This document shows, piece after piece, positions 55,470 through 63,573 of a stretch of 64,000 nucleotides of DNA. Below the pieces are notes generated by a model. It saw nothing but the letters and a program-made list of their open reading frames with translations, was not told the DNA's origin and did not search any database. Each line of letters opens with the position of its first letter. Positions within the stretch are counted from its first letter, which is position 1. The stretch comes from Roseobacter weihaiensis (lineage in GTDB: Bacteria; Pseudomonadota; Alphaproteobacteria; Rhodobacterales; Rhodobacteraceae), in the NCBI RefSeq assembly GCF_020622345.1, contig NZ_JACNMO010000029.1:1-64000 (forward strand), written 5' to 3'. Both the position numbers and the translations under genes were made by a program.

Positions 55470-56696
55470 CTAGTCTGCCGAGGGAGCCTTTGATACGTCA
55501 TGTCCCTCTGCCTCCACTTGGTCAGCCAAGTTGTTGGCTATTTCTCTTAGAATTTCTGCAATGGCTGCGTCTGCGGCTCTATCCTGTTCTGTAGCCGCCT
55601 CCTGTATTTCATTCATGTGCTGCAACTGCGCTGCCATTTCATCGAAGGACTGCTGCATCTGCAACACTGCTTCAGTGTTCTTGCGCACCGCATCATCATC
55701 ATCTGCGAGCCGATTCTCGATGTTTAGCGCCACGGTCATAAAAAACATCAAGACGTTGACAATGGTGGCAAGCGTTACCATCCGCCGATTGAAACGAGCT
55801 TCCGTTTTGGCGTCAGCCGAGCTTTCTCGATACTCCGCTAGCATAGCCTCTTGCGCTGCAAGGCTACGGGCCAACAAGCTTTCAATGGCATCGGTCAAAT
55901 CCGATGGGAACATGGCGTCCCGCAATGCCTGAGCTGCAGTTAGCCCCTCGATGTGTCCGCCGAGTGATGAAGTGATTTCGCGCATTTGGGCGTCGTAATC
56001 CGATCCCAAACCAAGCGACTGATAAACGTTTGCTGCACCGAATGCATCCGCTATGCGTCCGATGCCCAACGATTCCATTATGTCCAAACGCGGCAATACC
56101 ATCGCCTCAATCGATTGGTGGATATCAGCTATGGCTCCACTTTGAATGCCAGCGAACGCACTGACAGGTTCGAGATAAACAGCTTGCTGTCTGCGCATTT
56201 CTTCCGCCAGACGGGACGCAGCGGAGAGACCGTAAACGTCGCCCCACGGCTCGGGCAGAGCGGTAATAGCTCCCAAAGCACTCTGTATCGCAGACGTATG
56301 CGCGGCATAGTCAGGCAAGCCAACGAAGGCAGATGAATGTGCTTGAATGTCGGGTAGAAGATCTCGCATCCGTTCTTGAACCGCAAGCATCTCAGAGAAC
56401 GCGCCACGACCTGTTATCGCGTCGATCTGGTCTTGGATTCTTCCAAGCCCACTCGCATTAATTGCGTCTTGCAAGCCATTGGCGGATCGCATGGCTTTCT
56501 TGACTGCGGTCAGCCCGCCGATACCCTGCAAAGCTGGTGTCAGCATAGCCTCGCCGTCGGCTAATTCCTCGAACTGTTCTTTTAGTCGTTCACCCGCTGC
56601 CGCGCGCCTGTCATCGCTCATTTCCGCATCAAATTTGGAAATGTCGAAACCTTTGGACTTCTGCTCGTCAGAATCGTCTTCGCTCATCCTATACAT
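55470..56696 (-). CDS. Membrane-anchored coiled-coil protein, partner of the TPR-PIN gene
   Basis: The 408-residue product (start ATG 56696 after GAAGG; 56687 is an alternative) has a long helical, Ala/Leu-rich N-terminal part, one transmembrane helix at about 306-326 (VTLATIVNVLMFFMTVALNI) and a C-terminal coiled coil of about 65 residues rich in E, Q and A. No enzymatic motif is seen. The same-strand position 50 bp before the TPR-PIN gene argues for one operon. A membrane sensor or scaffold for the PIN protein is an inference only. Confidence 0.7.
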   Translation of the reverse strand: MYRMSEDDSDEQKSKGFDISKFDAEMSDDRRAAAGERLKEQFEELADGEAMLTPALQGIGGLTAVKKAMRSANGLQDAINASGLGRIQDQIDAITGRGAFSEMLAVQERMRDLLPDIQAHSSAFVGLPDYAAHTSAIQSALGAITALPEPWGDVYGLSAASRLAEEMRRQQAVYLEPVSAFAGIQSGAIADIHQSIEAMVLPRLDIMESLGIGRIADAFGAANVYQSLGLGSDYDAQMREITSSLGGHIEGLTAAQALRDAMFPSDLTDAIESLLARSLAAQEAMLAEYRESSADAKTEARFNRRMVTLATIVNVLMFFMTVALNIENRLADDDDAVRKNTEAVLQMQQSFDEMAAQLQHMNEIQEAATEQDRAADAAIAEILREIANNLADQVEAEGHDVSKAPSAD

Positions 56697-57058
56697 CTTG
56701 CCTTCATACCGTCGCAATGCACACAATATAGTGATCTTGGCTGATAGATACTAGAAGTGACGACGTAGCAGAGACGGTCGACGGCATCGCTGAAACGACC
56801 AGCAGCTGCTGGTCGCTTGCCCTTAGTAGATTTGGCATCGCGGGGATGAGCCCTCATGGATACCAAGTCAAGTGTTATGGGTGCATTACAATCGCCAGCT
56901 TCCGACAGGTAAGAAGTCGGCATTTACTGCTGCACCGCATGACGGCTAGGCAGTATCGTCTGACGTCTGTTTCGAAGAGGCTACGTAGTTGTTCACCTCA
57001 ATGCCCAGTAAGGGCCGGATGCCAGTTTGAATGCTCACGCAACCGGCTTGTTCGCTTC
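56697..57058. promoter_or_regulatory. Upstream region of the TPR-PIN operon with a 20-bp palindrome
   Basis: This 362-bp gap contains CGACCAGCAGCTGCTGGTCG (56796-56815), a perfect 20-bp palindrome 100 bp before the membrane-protein gene. It may be an operator, or a hairpin ending the upstream HEPN-like gene, which is transcribed toward it. Nothing else was recognised. Confidence 0.4.
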
Positions 57059-57661
57059 CTAGGCGTTCGCGAGGCTACGCAAATAGCCATCCGTTCCGTT
57101 GAAATAGCCAAACACCCCATCCATCACGTCCTTGAGTGTTACTAAGTTCATGCGATCCTGAACAAGCGGAATGGGATTTCCCAAGCGGTCACACGGGTAT
57201 CGATGGGAAAACGAGCCAGGATCGACATTGCCGAACTGTGCGATAACGCCGCCAACAATCTGATCGGCGCGATCAGGGTCATCAGTACCAAATCCGTCAA
57301 GCACCTCCAGAAAGCGGGGCCAAAGCACATTGAAGTTATGCGAATTCCATACGGGCTCAATGCCAACTTGGTGGCCGTATACGTTAATAATGTACTTCAG
57401 GTTCAGCTCCAAAGCGTGGCGATACAAGAACAGGATCGGATAAATTAAGAAATCTGCCTCTCTCCAGTCATCGAGTGCACAGGCTACAAGAGCATCAGCT
57501 GACTTGCGGTAGCCCTCAAACATTAACACGAAACGCGTGAAGTCGTTTTCTGCTAGCGCCGCTTGATCCCCGCTTTCATCAACGTCGAATGGGTCATCTC
57601 CAGGTTGGGGCCAGCGAAACTCCTTACCCAGCAATTCCTCAAAGGTCAGCCGCTTGGCCAT
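57059..57661 (-). CDS. HEPN-like hypothetical protein
   Basis: The 200-residue product starts at ATG 57661, preceded by TGGAGATT. It contains DFLIYPILFLYRHALELNLKYII, a helix with the R-H-x-x-E pattern seen in HEPN-type helical bundles of toxin and defence proteins, although the catalytic R-x4-6-H is not plain. Function is unknown. It is on the same strand as, and 360 bp upstream of, the membrane/TPR-PIN operon. Confidence 0.6.
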   Translation of the reverse strand: MAKRLTFEELLGKEFRWPQPGDDPFDVDESGDQAALAENDFTRFVLMFEGYRKSADALVACALDDWREADFLIYPILFLYRHALELNLKYIINVYGHQVGIEPVWNSHNFNVLWPRFLEVLDGFGTDDPDRADQIVGGVIAQFGNVDPGSFSHRYPCDRLGNPIPLVQDRMNLVTLKDVMDGVFGYFNGTDGYLRSLANA

Positions 57662-57792
57662 TTGAATCTCCATTTTCCACGGTTCGTTTCCTACCAAAAC
57701 CCCATCATCTGACACTGGGGAATGCTGCATAATGCACGAATGTCATTGAGCACAAAGAATAGCCGCCTTCAATTGGACCGAAGAATACCCAT

Positions 57793-58587
57793 ATGTATTA
57801 TCATCCAGGGCGAAGGTGTCGTGGTGTTCTAGTTAAGCGAATTGAATTGCTGAGCGGTATGCAAGATATTGAATTTGTAAAGAAACTCTTAGAATCCGAC
57901 TATAGATTTCATCTTCCCAAGGAGTATCCGTATCCTGACTTGGAGCAGCTGATATCCCGAACTGTTTTTGACTTTCCAACGGGAACCGTCGCCGGGGCGC
58001 GGGACAACGGTGCCTACAATCGTGATGAGATTGGCTATCAGTACTTTCCAGATAGCAATAAGCGGATACTGGTACATCGCTTCATAGTGGCGGTCGCCTT
58101 AGGAAAATGGCCGCCACGAGATCTTGATGTACACCACATCAACGATAAGCCCGATGATAACCGACCGACAAATTTAGAACTGGTAACCCGAAGAGACAAC
58201 AACTCTGTTCGTCGAGCTCCACTCAAGAAGGTCGCTGACCTTACGAAAGCAAACAAGTGGGTCAATGAGATCCCAAAAGTTGAAAAACAGACAATAAAGA
58301 AGAAGTCCAAACCCACGGCACAGACACCCGTTGAGGAGTTTGCTCGTGCTAGAGACAACGAAGACAGTAGGGCCGAGCAATCCTGGCGTGGCGAGACCTT
58401 CCAGCCGATTTTGCCTCATATGTACTCTCCATTGCCTGACGGCAGAAGAGTCCCGTCGATCGAAGAAACGCTGAGAAAATACTATTCGATCCCCGAGGGC
58501 ACATCTTGGACTGGTCGACGTAAAGGTAAGAACGATTGTTACTGGGAAGCTACCACAGGTATTTGGTACTATAGAAAGCCAACATAA
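57793..58587 (+). CDS. HNH endonuclease-like protein
   Basis: The 264-residue product has an HNH signature in the middle: VHRFIVAVALGKWP followed by DLDVHHINDKPDDNRPTNLELV and TRRDNN, the order found in homing-type and phage HNH nucleases. The C-terminal part holds GRRKGKNDCYWEATTGIWYYRKP, possibly a NUMOD-like DNA-recognition segment. Base composition is AT-richer than the core genes. It is divergent from the HEPN-like gene. Confidence 0.75.
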   Translation: MYYHPGRRCRGVLVKRIELLSGMQDIEFVKKLLESDYRFHLPKEYPYPDLEQLISRTVFDFPTGTVAGARDNGAYNRDEIGYQYFPDSNKRILVHRFIVAVALGKWPPRDLDVHHINDKPDDNRPTNLELVTRRDNNSVRRAPLKKVADLTKANKWVNEIPKVEKQTIKKKSKPTAQTPVEEFARARDNEDSRAEQSWRGETFQPILPHMYSPLPDGRRVPSIEETLRKYYSIPEGTSWTGRRKGKNDCYWEATTGIWYYRKPT

Positions 58588-58699
58588 AAGGACGTTGGTG
58601 CGAAGGTCTGCTTTGTGGTCTGCGACTGCAGCATTGTCGATGGGTGCCGGATGTCGGCTCTGGGCCGGTCATACTTTTTGTGCCGATGTTGCGTCCCAT

Positions 58700-59169
58700 A
58701 CTTTGCAAAGGTCGCTTTCTGCGCACCACTGTCATTGGGCTCTCCCGACGCCGTCGTCGGGCGACGCATCAACGATGGCTCTTCATCCGTCACCGATCAC
58801 TGAACTGAGACGCGGCCAGTCCCGCGTCGCTTCTCTTTCTTTGGCTTAGGGGATTTGGGCAAGCCAAACGCCCTGCGCCGTCAGGGTGAGGGCGCCGCCC
58901 TCCCCCTCGGACAAGACAAATAGACAAGGCCGTGTCCTCGCTCCGCTGCGGGCCGCACCAACCTCGTCGATTTGTCCTGTCTCGCCCCCCTCCGCGTTCG
59001 CCACGTGGCAGATTTGCAGGAGCAGGCGGCTTCGCCGTCTGACCTTCAAATCGCCCCCGATTTTCCGGTTGGGAAACGGGATCAAACGAAAAACCCCGAG
59101 GGGTCATGGTTGGGAATTGGGTCAGTTTATGACGCAAAGGTCAAAGTCATCTGACGTTCGACAGAGATT
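58700..59169 (-). repeat. 470-bp repeat, copy 2 (inverted relative to 46194-46664)
   Basis: Reverse complement of the 46194-46664 repeat. Its outer end reads CTGACGTTCGACA (59151-59163), then GAGAT, then the TGT of the next transposon end. A third exact-sequence copy of the conserved stem-loop lies in it at 58910-58981. Confidence 0.9.
58910..58981 (-). ncRNA. Candidate structured RNA/DNA element, duplicate of copy A
   Basis: On the minus strand this is base for base the same stem-loop as 46383-46454 and arose with the 470-bp repeat, so it is not independent evidence for the structure. Confidence 0.55.
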
Positions 59170-59280
59170 GTGGGGCGACACATAGTTTTTCCATTACCAC
59201 GGTGCTAAGTCATTGATTTTACTTCCCCCAGAATTCTCAGTAACGCACCAATTTTACCTTTTGCGACTCAAAGATCTTCC
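59169..59280 (+). mobile_element. Third Tn7-like transposon end (reading right)
   Basis: TGTGGGGCGACACATAGTTT starts at 59169, next to ACA-GAGAT, and a second site TTGCGACTCAAAGATCTTCC lies at 59261-59280. The first 17 bases resemble the Tn7 terminus as I remember it (TGTGGGCGGACAAAATAG). With the tnsA-tnsB pair to the right pointing back toward it, this is likely the left end of the element that carried them. Confidence 0.6.
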
Positions 59281-59309
59281 ATCATATTGGTCTAACTCAA
59301 TCGCCGCCG

Positions 59310-59525
59310 TTGGCCACAAGCGCAGAAAAAAACCGGAATGAGCACACTTCGACCGATACTGCTCGCCGCGCGAATGTCAGCTTGGGCCGTACACCAACAT
59401 TTTTGCTAGAGGTCATTTCTGGATTAGCGGTTATTGGGTTTGGTTGTCTTCCTCTCATTGTTCCTGGCGCGTATGCTAGGCCAACTGAGTCTTTTCCAAC
59501 CAGAAGCAGAGTGAGGGCCGCATGA
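59310..59525 (+). CDS. Short membrane protein fragment upstream of the sugar dehydrogenase
   Basis: A 71-codon frame from TTG 59310 has one hydrophobic stretch (LLEVISGLAVIGFGCLPLIV) and ends in an ATGA overlap with the next gene. Sorbosone dehydrogenase genes are often preceded by a DUF2231-type membrane gene; this may be the tail of one cut by the nearby transposon end. No good start is present. Confidence 0.4.
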   Translation: MATSAEKNRNEHTSTDTARRANVSLGRTPTFLLEVISGLAVIGFGCLPLIVPGAYARPTESFPTRSRVRAA

Positions 59526-60811
59526 GCTTGCTTGCGAAAGCAACGTCGATCGTTGGGGGAACAGTGGCGGCGATGCGACGTCGAAACTCTCCTGAAGAAC
59601 AAGCAATGGGCGAAGAGCCAAAGATCCCGCTTGCTCAGAGCCAAGGAATTATGACGCTCAAGATGCCGGTCGCGGAAGGTTGGAAAGATGGGCGTCTGCC
59701 AACCTGTGCCGAAGGACTGGACGTGAATGTCTTCGCATCGGGCCTTGATCACCCTCGTTGGATCGAGGTGTTGCCCAATGGCGATGTTTTGGTGGCGGAG
59801 TCCAAAGAGCAGGCTGGTCCGCCTAAAACACTAATGGATCACGCCGCGCAAGCTACGATGCGCCGCGTGAAGGCTATTGGGAAAAGCGCGAATCGTGTCA
59901 CCTTGTTTCGGGACGAGGATGGCGATGGAATCGCAGAAACGCAGCATGTTTTCGTAGAGAACCAGAACCAACCCTTTGGCATGGCGCTGATTGATGATCG
60001 GTTTTATCTTGGCAATACCGACGGGATAAAGGTGTTCGACTATGTCACTGGGGCGACCAGACTTGAGGGAAATGGTCAAACCCTGGTCGACTTCAAGCCG
60101 CATGGGCATTGGACAAGAAGCCTTCTTGTGTCGCCGGATCAGACAAAGATCTACGCTGGCGTCGGCTCACTCACCAACATCGCTGACCAAGGTATGGAGG
60201 TTGAGGAAGGTCGCGCTGCCATCTGGGAACTCGATGTCGTCACGCACACGGCACGTGTCTTTGCCACCGGGCTGCGCAATGCGGTTGGCATGGCATGGGA
60301 GCCAACGAAGCAAACACTTTGGACAGTGGTCAACGAACGCGACGGGCTGGGCGATGAGACGCCTCCAGACTACCTGACTTCAGTCGTCGAGGGCGGTTTC
60401 TACGGATGGCCTTACAGCTATTGGGACAGGATTGTTGATGACCGGGTCGTTCAAGATGCAGCCAAGGTCGCGGATTCCATTGTTCCGGACTATGCGCTTG
60501 GTGGGCATACAGCGTCGTTGGGATTGTGCTGGATGCCAAGCGGTACGCTGCCAGGATTTGGCAATGGCATGGTGATCGGCCAGCACGGATCGTGGAACCG
60601 GTCGACTCTCAGCGGTTACAAGCTGATCTTTGTTCCATTTTCAGATGGAAGGCCGAGCGGCGCCCCCCGTGATATTCTGACTGGATTTTTGTCAAAGGAT
60701 GAAAAGCTTGCGTATGGGCGTCCTGTTGGAGTGACGCTTGGCGCAGATCGCAAGAGCCTACTGATGGCGGATGACGTGGGAGATGTCATTTTCCGGGTAA
60801 GCGCAGGTTGA
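59522..60811 (+). CDS. PQQ-dependent sugar dehydrogenase, sorbosone dehydrogenase-like
   Basis: The 429-residue beta-propeller protein shows the family features AEGLDVNVFASGLDHPRWIEVLPNGDVLVAESK, FRDEDGDGIAETQHVFVENQNQPFGMAL, GLRNAVGMAWEPTKQTLWTVVNERDGLGDETPPDYLTSV and GFYGWPYSYW. Such soluble quinoproteins oxidise aldoses or sorbosone. No Sec signal is clear at the N-terminus, which is short and basic. It is translationally coupled to the short upstream frame. It is probable cargo of the third Tn7-like element. Confidence 0.88.
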   Translation: MSLLAKATSIVGGTVAAMRRRNSPEEQAMGEEPKIPLAQSQGIMTLKMPVAEGWKDGRLPTCAEGLDVNVFASGLDHPRWIEVLPNGDVLVAESKEQAGPPKTLMDHAAQATMRRVKAIGKSANRVTLFRDEDGDGIAETQHVFVENQNQPFGMALIDDRFYLGNTDGIKVFDYVTGATRLEGNGQTLVDFKPHGHWTRSLLVSPDQTKIYAGVGSLTNIADQGMEVEEGRAAIWELDVVTHTARVFATGLRNAVGMAWEPTKQTLWTVVNERDGLGDETPPDYLTSVVEGGFYGWPYSYWDRIVDDRVVQDAAKVADSIVPDYALGGHTASLGLCWMPSGTLPGFGNGMVIGQHGSWNRSTLSGYKLIFVPFSDGRPSGAPRDILTGFLSKDEKLAYGRPVGVTLGADRKSLLMADDVGDVIFRVSAG

Positions 60812-61095
60812 ATGATGACGGGCCACTCAAAACTGATAAGGGCTTTCTAGAACTGGTTCCCGCCGTGCACACAGAGAATGACGCCGCAACCGCACATGCG
60901 CTTGCCAGTAGGATGACCACTACGAGCTGTCGATAACACGCAACGATGCTGCAGCAGGTCGTGTGTTCAGCCGCGCGGGCCTCAATGACTTCTGAGTGCA
61001 CGAAGTCACTCGTGCTTCAACCTTCTCAACGGTAACAGTGCGGTTTGCGGACGCGGCACTTGCAGCCCATCCGCCAAACTGCAACCAAAGGCTGC

Positions 61096-61263
61096 TTACA
61101 TGAGGTGCACCGTCACGGCCACAAAGAAGACGCAGGACGCCACCAACACGAATATGTGCCATATGGTGTTATGAAACGGCAGTTTCTCCCACAGGTAAAA
61201 AACCACGCCTGCGGTATAGAGCAAGCCGCCCGCGAATATCCTCGACAAAACCGCCTTCTCCGA
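61096..61263 (-). pseudogene. Hemolysin III (HlyIII/PAQR) C-terminal fragment
   Basis: In one minus-strand frame 55 codons read IFAGGLLYTAGVVFYLWEKL...PFHNTIWHIFVLVASCVFFV and end HLM-stop, the last two helices of HlyIII-family membrane proteins with the conserved His residues. The first helices are missing: upstream the sequence runs, in another frame, into the tnsB remnant. A deletion appears to have joined the two. Confidence 0.7.
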
Positions 61264-62176
61264 GACGGAGCGTCAGATCGTCTTGATGACAAATAACCGT
61301 TTGAACGGCTGCGAATACTGCATGGCTGCCCATTCCACGATCTCGCAAATGGCGGGCGTCGATCCTCATGTCGTCGACCCCATGTCGGTGCACATAGGTA
61401 TAATAGGGATCAAGCCGAGAGATCGCACGCTCAACCGAACGCCGTGACGGTATCGACAAAGTTGGTTTGCCCTGCCCGGCTCTCTCTTCATTGACACGGC
61501 GAAAGCGGTCCCGGCACAGGTCAGAAACCTGCTTCTTGGAAAGCCGCTGGCGCGTCAGATATGCTCCCATGCACTCTCCCAAAATACGCGTGGTCTCGAG
61601 ACAAAATCGACCATCGCGATTGCCCGACCGATGCGTTCGCGGGACAAGTGCGAGAGGTGAACAATCCGCATCTTCGAACCGCTTTACCCAAGTCCTCAAG
61701 GTCTTTGCGCACGGTGGGTCGCGAAACTGGTTCTTTCGACCAGCACGCGGGTTCTGCCACTTACTTTGCGCCGCCCGTGCCTGCGCGTTCACATGCGCTT
61801 CAATCCTCGGGAGTATCGCGGCAATAGAGTCATCCGTCTTTCGGACAACACCTTGCGCCGCAAAGTCTAGATACCCAGTTACAAACGCATGGCGCCAAAC
61901 GACCTCCGCCTGCTTGTCTTCAGGCAGACATCCAACGGCGATCACATTGGAGGACTGGCGAACATCTGTCCGGCCCTTGAGGAAGTGGCCTGGTTCGAAG
62001 GACACGTCTGATCTCAAGAACAGAGCGTCGAGTTCTTCAAACGTGTAGCTGATTTGGCGGTCTGACCTGGCCACCTCTTCGAACAGGTAACCAGAACTGG
62101 TTTGAGCAGAGAGACGGTAGGCTGTTCTCTTCACGACCAAGCGGTCCGCACTGGTGATGCGCATGCGTTTACTCAT
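61169..62176 (-). pseudogene. Truncated TnsB-like (Mu/Tn7) transposase
   Basis: The 335-codon frame keeps only the N-terminal part of a TnsB-type transposase, normally about 600-700 residues. HTH-type segments CAKTLRTWVKRFEDADCSPLALVPRT and SIPSRRSVERAISRLDPYYTYVHRHG are present. The catalytic DDE core that should follow is absent. After about residue 290 the frame runs out of phase through HlyIII-derived sequence. It overlaps tnsA by 4 bp (ATGA), the usual tnsAB order. It is not expected to be active. Confidence 0.75.
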
Positions 62177-62916
62177 AGCCCACCTCCCCGGCGCACTAAG
62201 GTGTCGTGATCGATTTCCTGTGTGACATCAGCGGCTAGCAGCCCCTCGTAAATCGCAATGAATATAGCTCGAAAACCCTCGGGCCCCGCGCCGAGAGCCA
62301 TTTGCACGTCTTGGAACTTTTGGGGGAACCGCAACGTCACGATCACAGCCAGCAGGTGGCGCATAAGGTGTTCGTTTCGGTTTTTTCGGAACGCAATGTA
62401 GCGTTCTGCATTCATGGCTTCCGCCCTGCCGAAGTCCCGATCTGTGATGAGGATCACGTCATCAGCAAAATCCTTCGTCATCGCGGCGCGAATAGCCGAA
62501 AGCTCCTGTGCGAAGCACGTGTTGATGACTCGTTTAGCCGGCTTGACGACAACGGCAAGTCGTCGCCCCGACCTCAACGTTACAAGAAAATCGAAGACAT
62601 GGTGTCGCCGACGCCCCCGGGCATCGTGATAGATGAACGCTTCGGGTTGCTCGCGCACATCCCAAGTGGATCGTTTGGCGAGCAGGAGAAACAACACGCG
62701 TTGTTCAAGTTTGCTCTCAAAGTACATGATCCTGCTATGATCATCTGCGGGCAAATCGACAACGATCCCACCCCTTGAACTCGCTCTCGACCTTTTTGCG
62801 ATCTCTCGCGTCGATCGGCTTTTAGCAGGCGCGACCAGTCCAGCGCCTTTGTCTTTTTCTTCGTGCATTCTTGTCTTGAAGAGCGCTGTCCACAGCTGGG
62901 ACAGCGTGGTCTCCAC
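62173..62916 (-). CDS. tnsA: TnsA-like transposon endonuclease
   Basis: TnsA cuts the 5' ends of Tn7-type transposons. The 247-residue product has the restriction-like core: a Glu in YFESKLEQR (Glu67 or Glu71), Asp109 in HHVFDFLVTLRSGRRL and Lys125 in AVVVKPAKRV. The E-D-K spacing matches TnsA. The C-terminal part (HLLAVIVTLRFPQK...) would bind TnsC. Start GTG 62916 is possible; ATG 62868 is an alternative. tnsC and tniQ are not found nearby. Confidence 0.78.
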   Translation of the reverse strand: METTLSQLWTALFKTRMHEEKDKGAGLVAPAKSRSTREIAKRSRASSRGGIVVDLPADDHSRIMYFESKLEQRVLFLLLAKRSTWDVREQPEAFIYHDARGRRRHHVFDFLVTLRSGRRLAVVVKPAKRVINTCFAQELSAIRAAMTKDFADDVILITDRDFGRAEAMNAERYIAFRKNRNEHLMRHLLAVIVTLRFPQKFQDVQMALGAGPEGFRAIFIAIYEGLLAADVTQEIDHDTLVRRGGGL

Positions 62917-62953
62917 CTTCTTCTGAGATCGGGTACGGCAAAGCCGCTCCTGT

Positions 62954-63075
62954 CACGTTCTTCGACGCAAGAACGTGGCGGTTGACTTTGTGCTCATGTC
63001 AGGGGATGAAGGTGTATCGGTTCTGCAATCGATACGTTCAAAGGCCTCGATGGGTTGCCGCCCATTGGGGCTTTT
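62954..63075 (+). ncRNA. Candidate small RNA upstream of tnsA
   Basis: On the + strand, with no gene before it, the sequence shows CACGTTCTT/AAGAACGTG (perfect 9 bp, 62954-62977), GTATCG/CGATAC, and a terminator ending in TTTT. This order suggests a transcript of about 120 nt antisense to nothing annotated. A promoter could not be identified. Confidence 0.4.
63044..63075 (+). terminator. Strong intrinsic terminator
   Basis: Eleven-base stem (63044-63054 with 63061-63071, two wobble pairs), 6-base loop and TTTT. On the minus strand it also follows the Ner-like gene with a weaker T tract, so it may work in both directions. Confidence 0.7.
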
Positions 63076-63103
63076 CCTTTTCCCGAAAAGGAAGCTTATC
63101 CGG

Positions 63104-63340
63104 TCATGGCTCACCTCCAGCCCTATGGCGATCCGGCCAAAGCTCTTCAGGCGTCATCTGCATGACGTCTGCGATGGCTTTTTCGATCCTGCGTGACCGG
63201 TGCTTGCCCAGGCTGACGAGCGACATCGAGGTACCGGACACACCCAGATCTCGCGCCAACTGAGCCAGAGACGTCCCCCGAACCTTGAGCTCAGCCTTAA
63301 GCCGTTCATGCGCAATGCGCGTTTCATCAGTGACGGCCAT
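63104..63340 (-). CDS. Ner/Nlp-like helix-turn-helix regulator
   Basis: The 78-residue product (MAVTDETRIAHERLKAEL start) has one helix-turn-helix, GTSLAQLARDLGVSGTSMSLVSLGKHRSRRIEKAIADVM, ending in MTPEELWPDRH. This is the pattern of phage Mu Ner and Nlp proteins, small repressors of transposition genes. ATG 63340 is preferred over longer frames. It is divergent from the next HTH gene and upstream of tnsA on the same strand. Confidence 0.8.
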   Translation of the reverse strand: MAVTDETRIAHERLKAELKVRGTSLAQLARDLGVSGTSMSLVSLGKHRSRRIEKAIADVMQMTPEELWPDRHRAGGEP

Positions 63341-63452
63341 CCGCTCACTCCTTAGCAACAAAATCCGATGCAAAGCAGAGGATTTCCAGTGAAACCTAAA
63401 GTCGTAAGCCTCTGTTTTGCAATCTAATATTGACAGTCTGCCGAAATATGGT

Positions 63453-63495
63453 GGTTGGGGCCAAATGTTCCTATCGGGGGTCAAATAGCCCCTCT
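63453..63495. promoter_or_regulatory. Two 20-bp-spaced direct repeats in a divergent promoter region
   Basis: GGGGCCAAATGTTCC (63457-63471) and GGGGGTCAAATAGCCCC (63476-63492) place CAAAT exactly 20 bp apart, two DNA turns, between the divergent Ner-like and HTH genes. They are plausible operator or transposase sites. Confidence 0.4.
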
Positions 63496-63573
63496 GAACC
63501 TAACCGTTTGTGTTGAATAGCTTTTGACGGTTACAAACAACCAATCAACGACAATCCTCTAAAGACCAAGACT

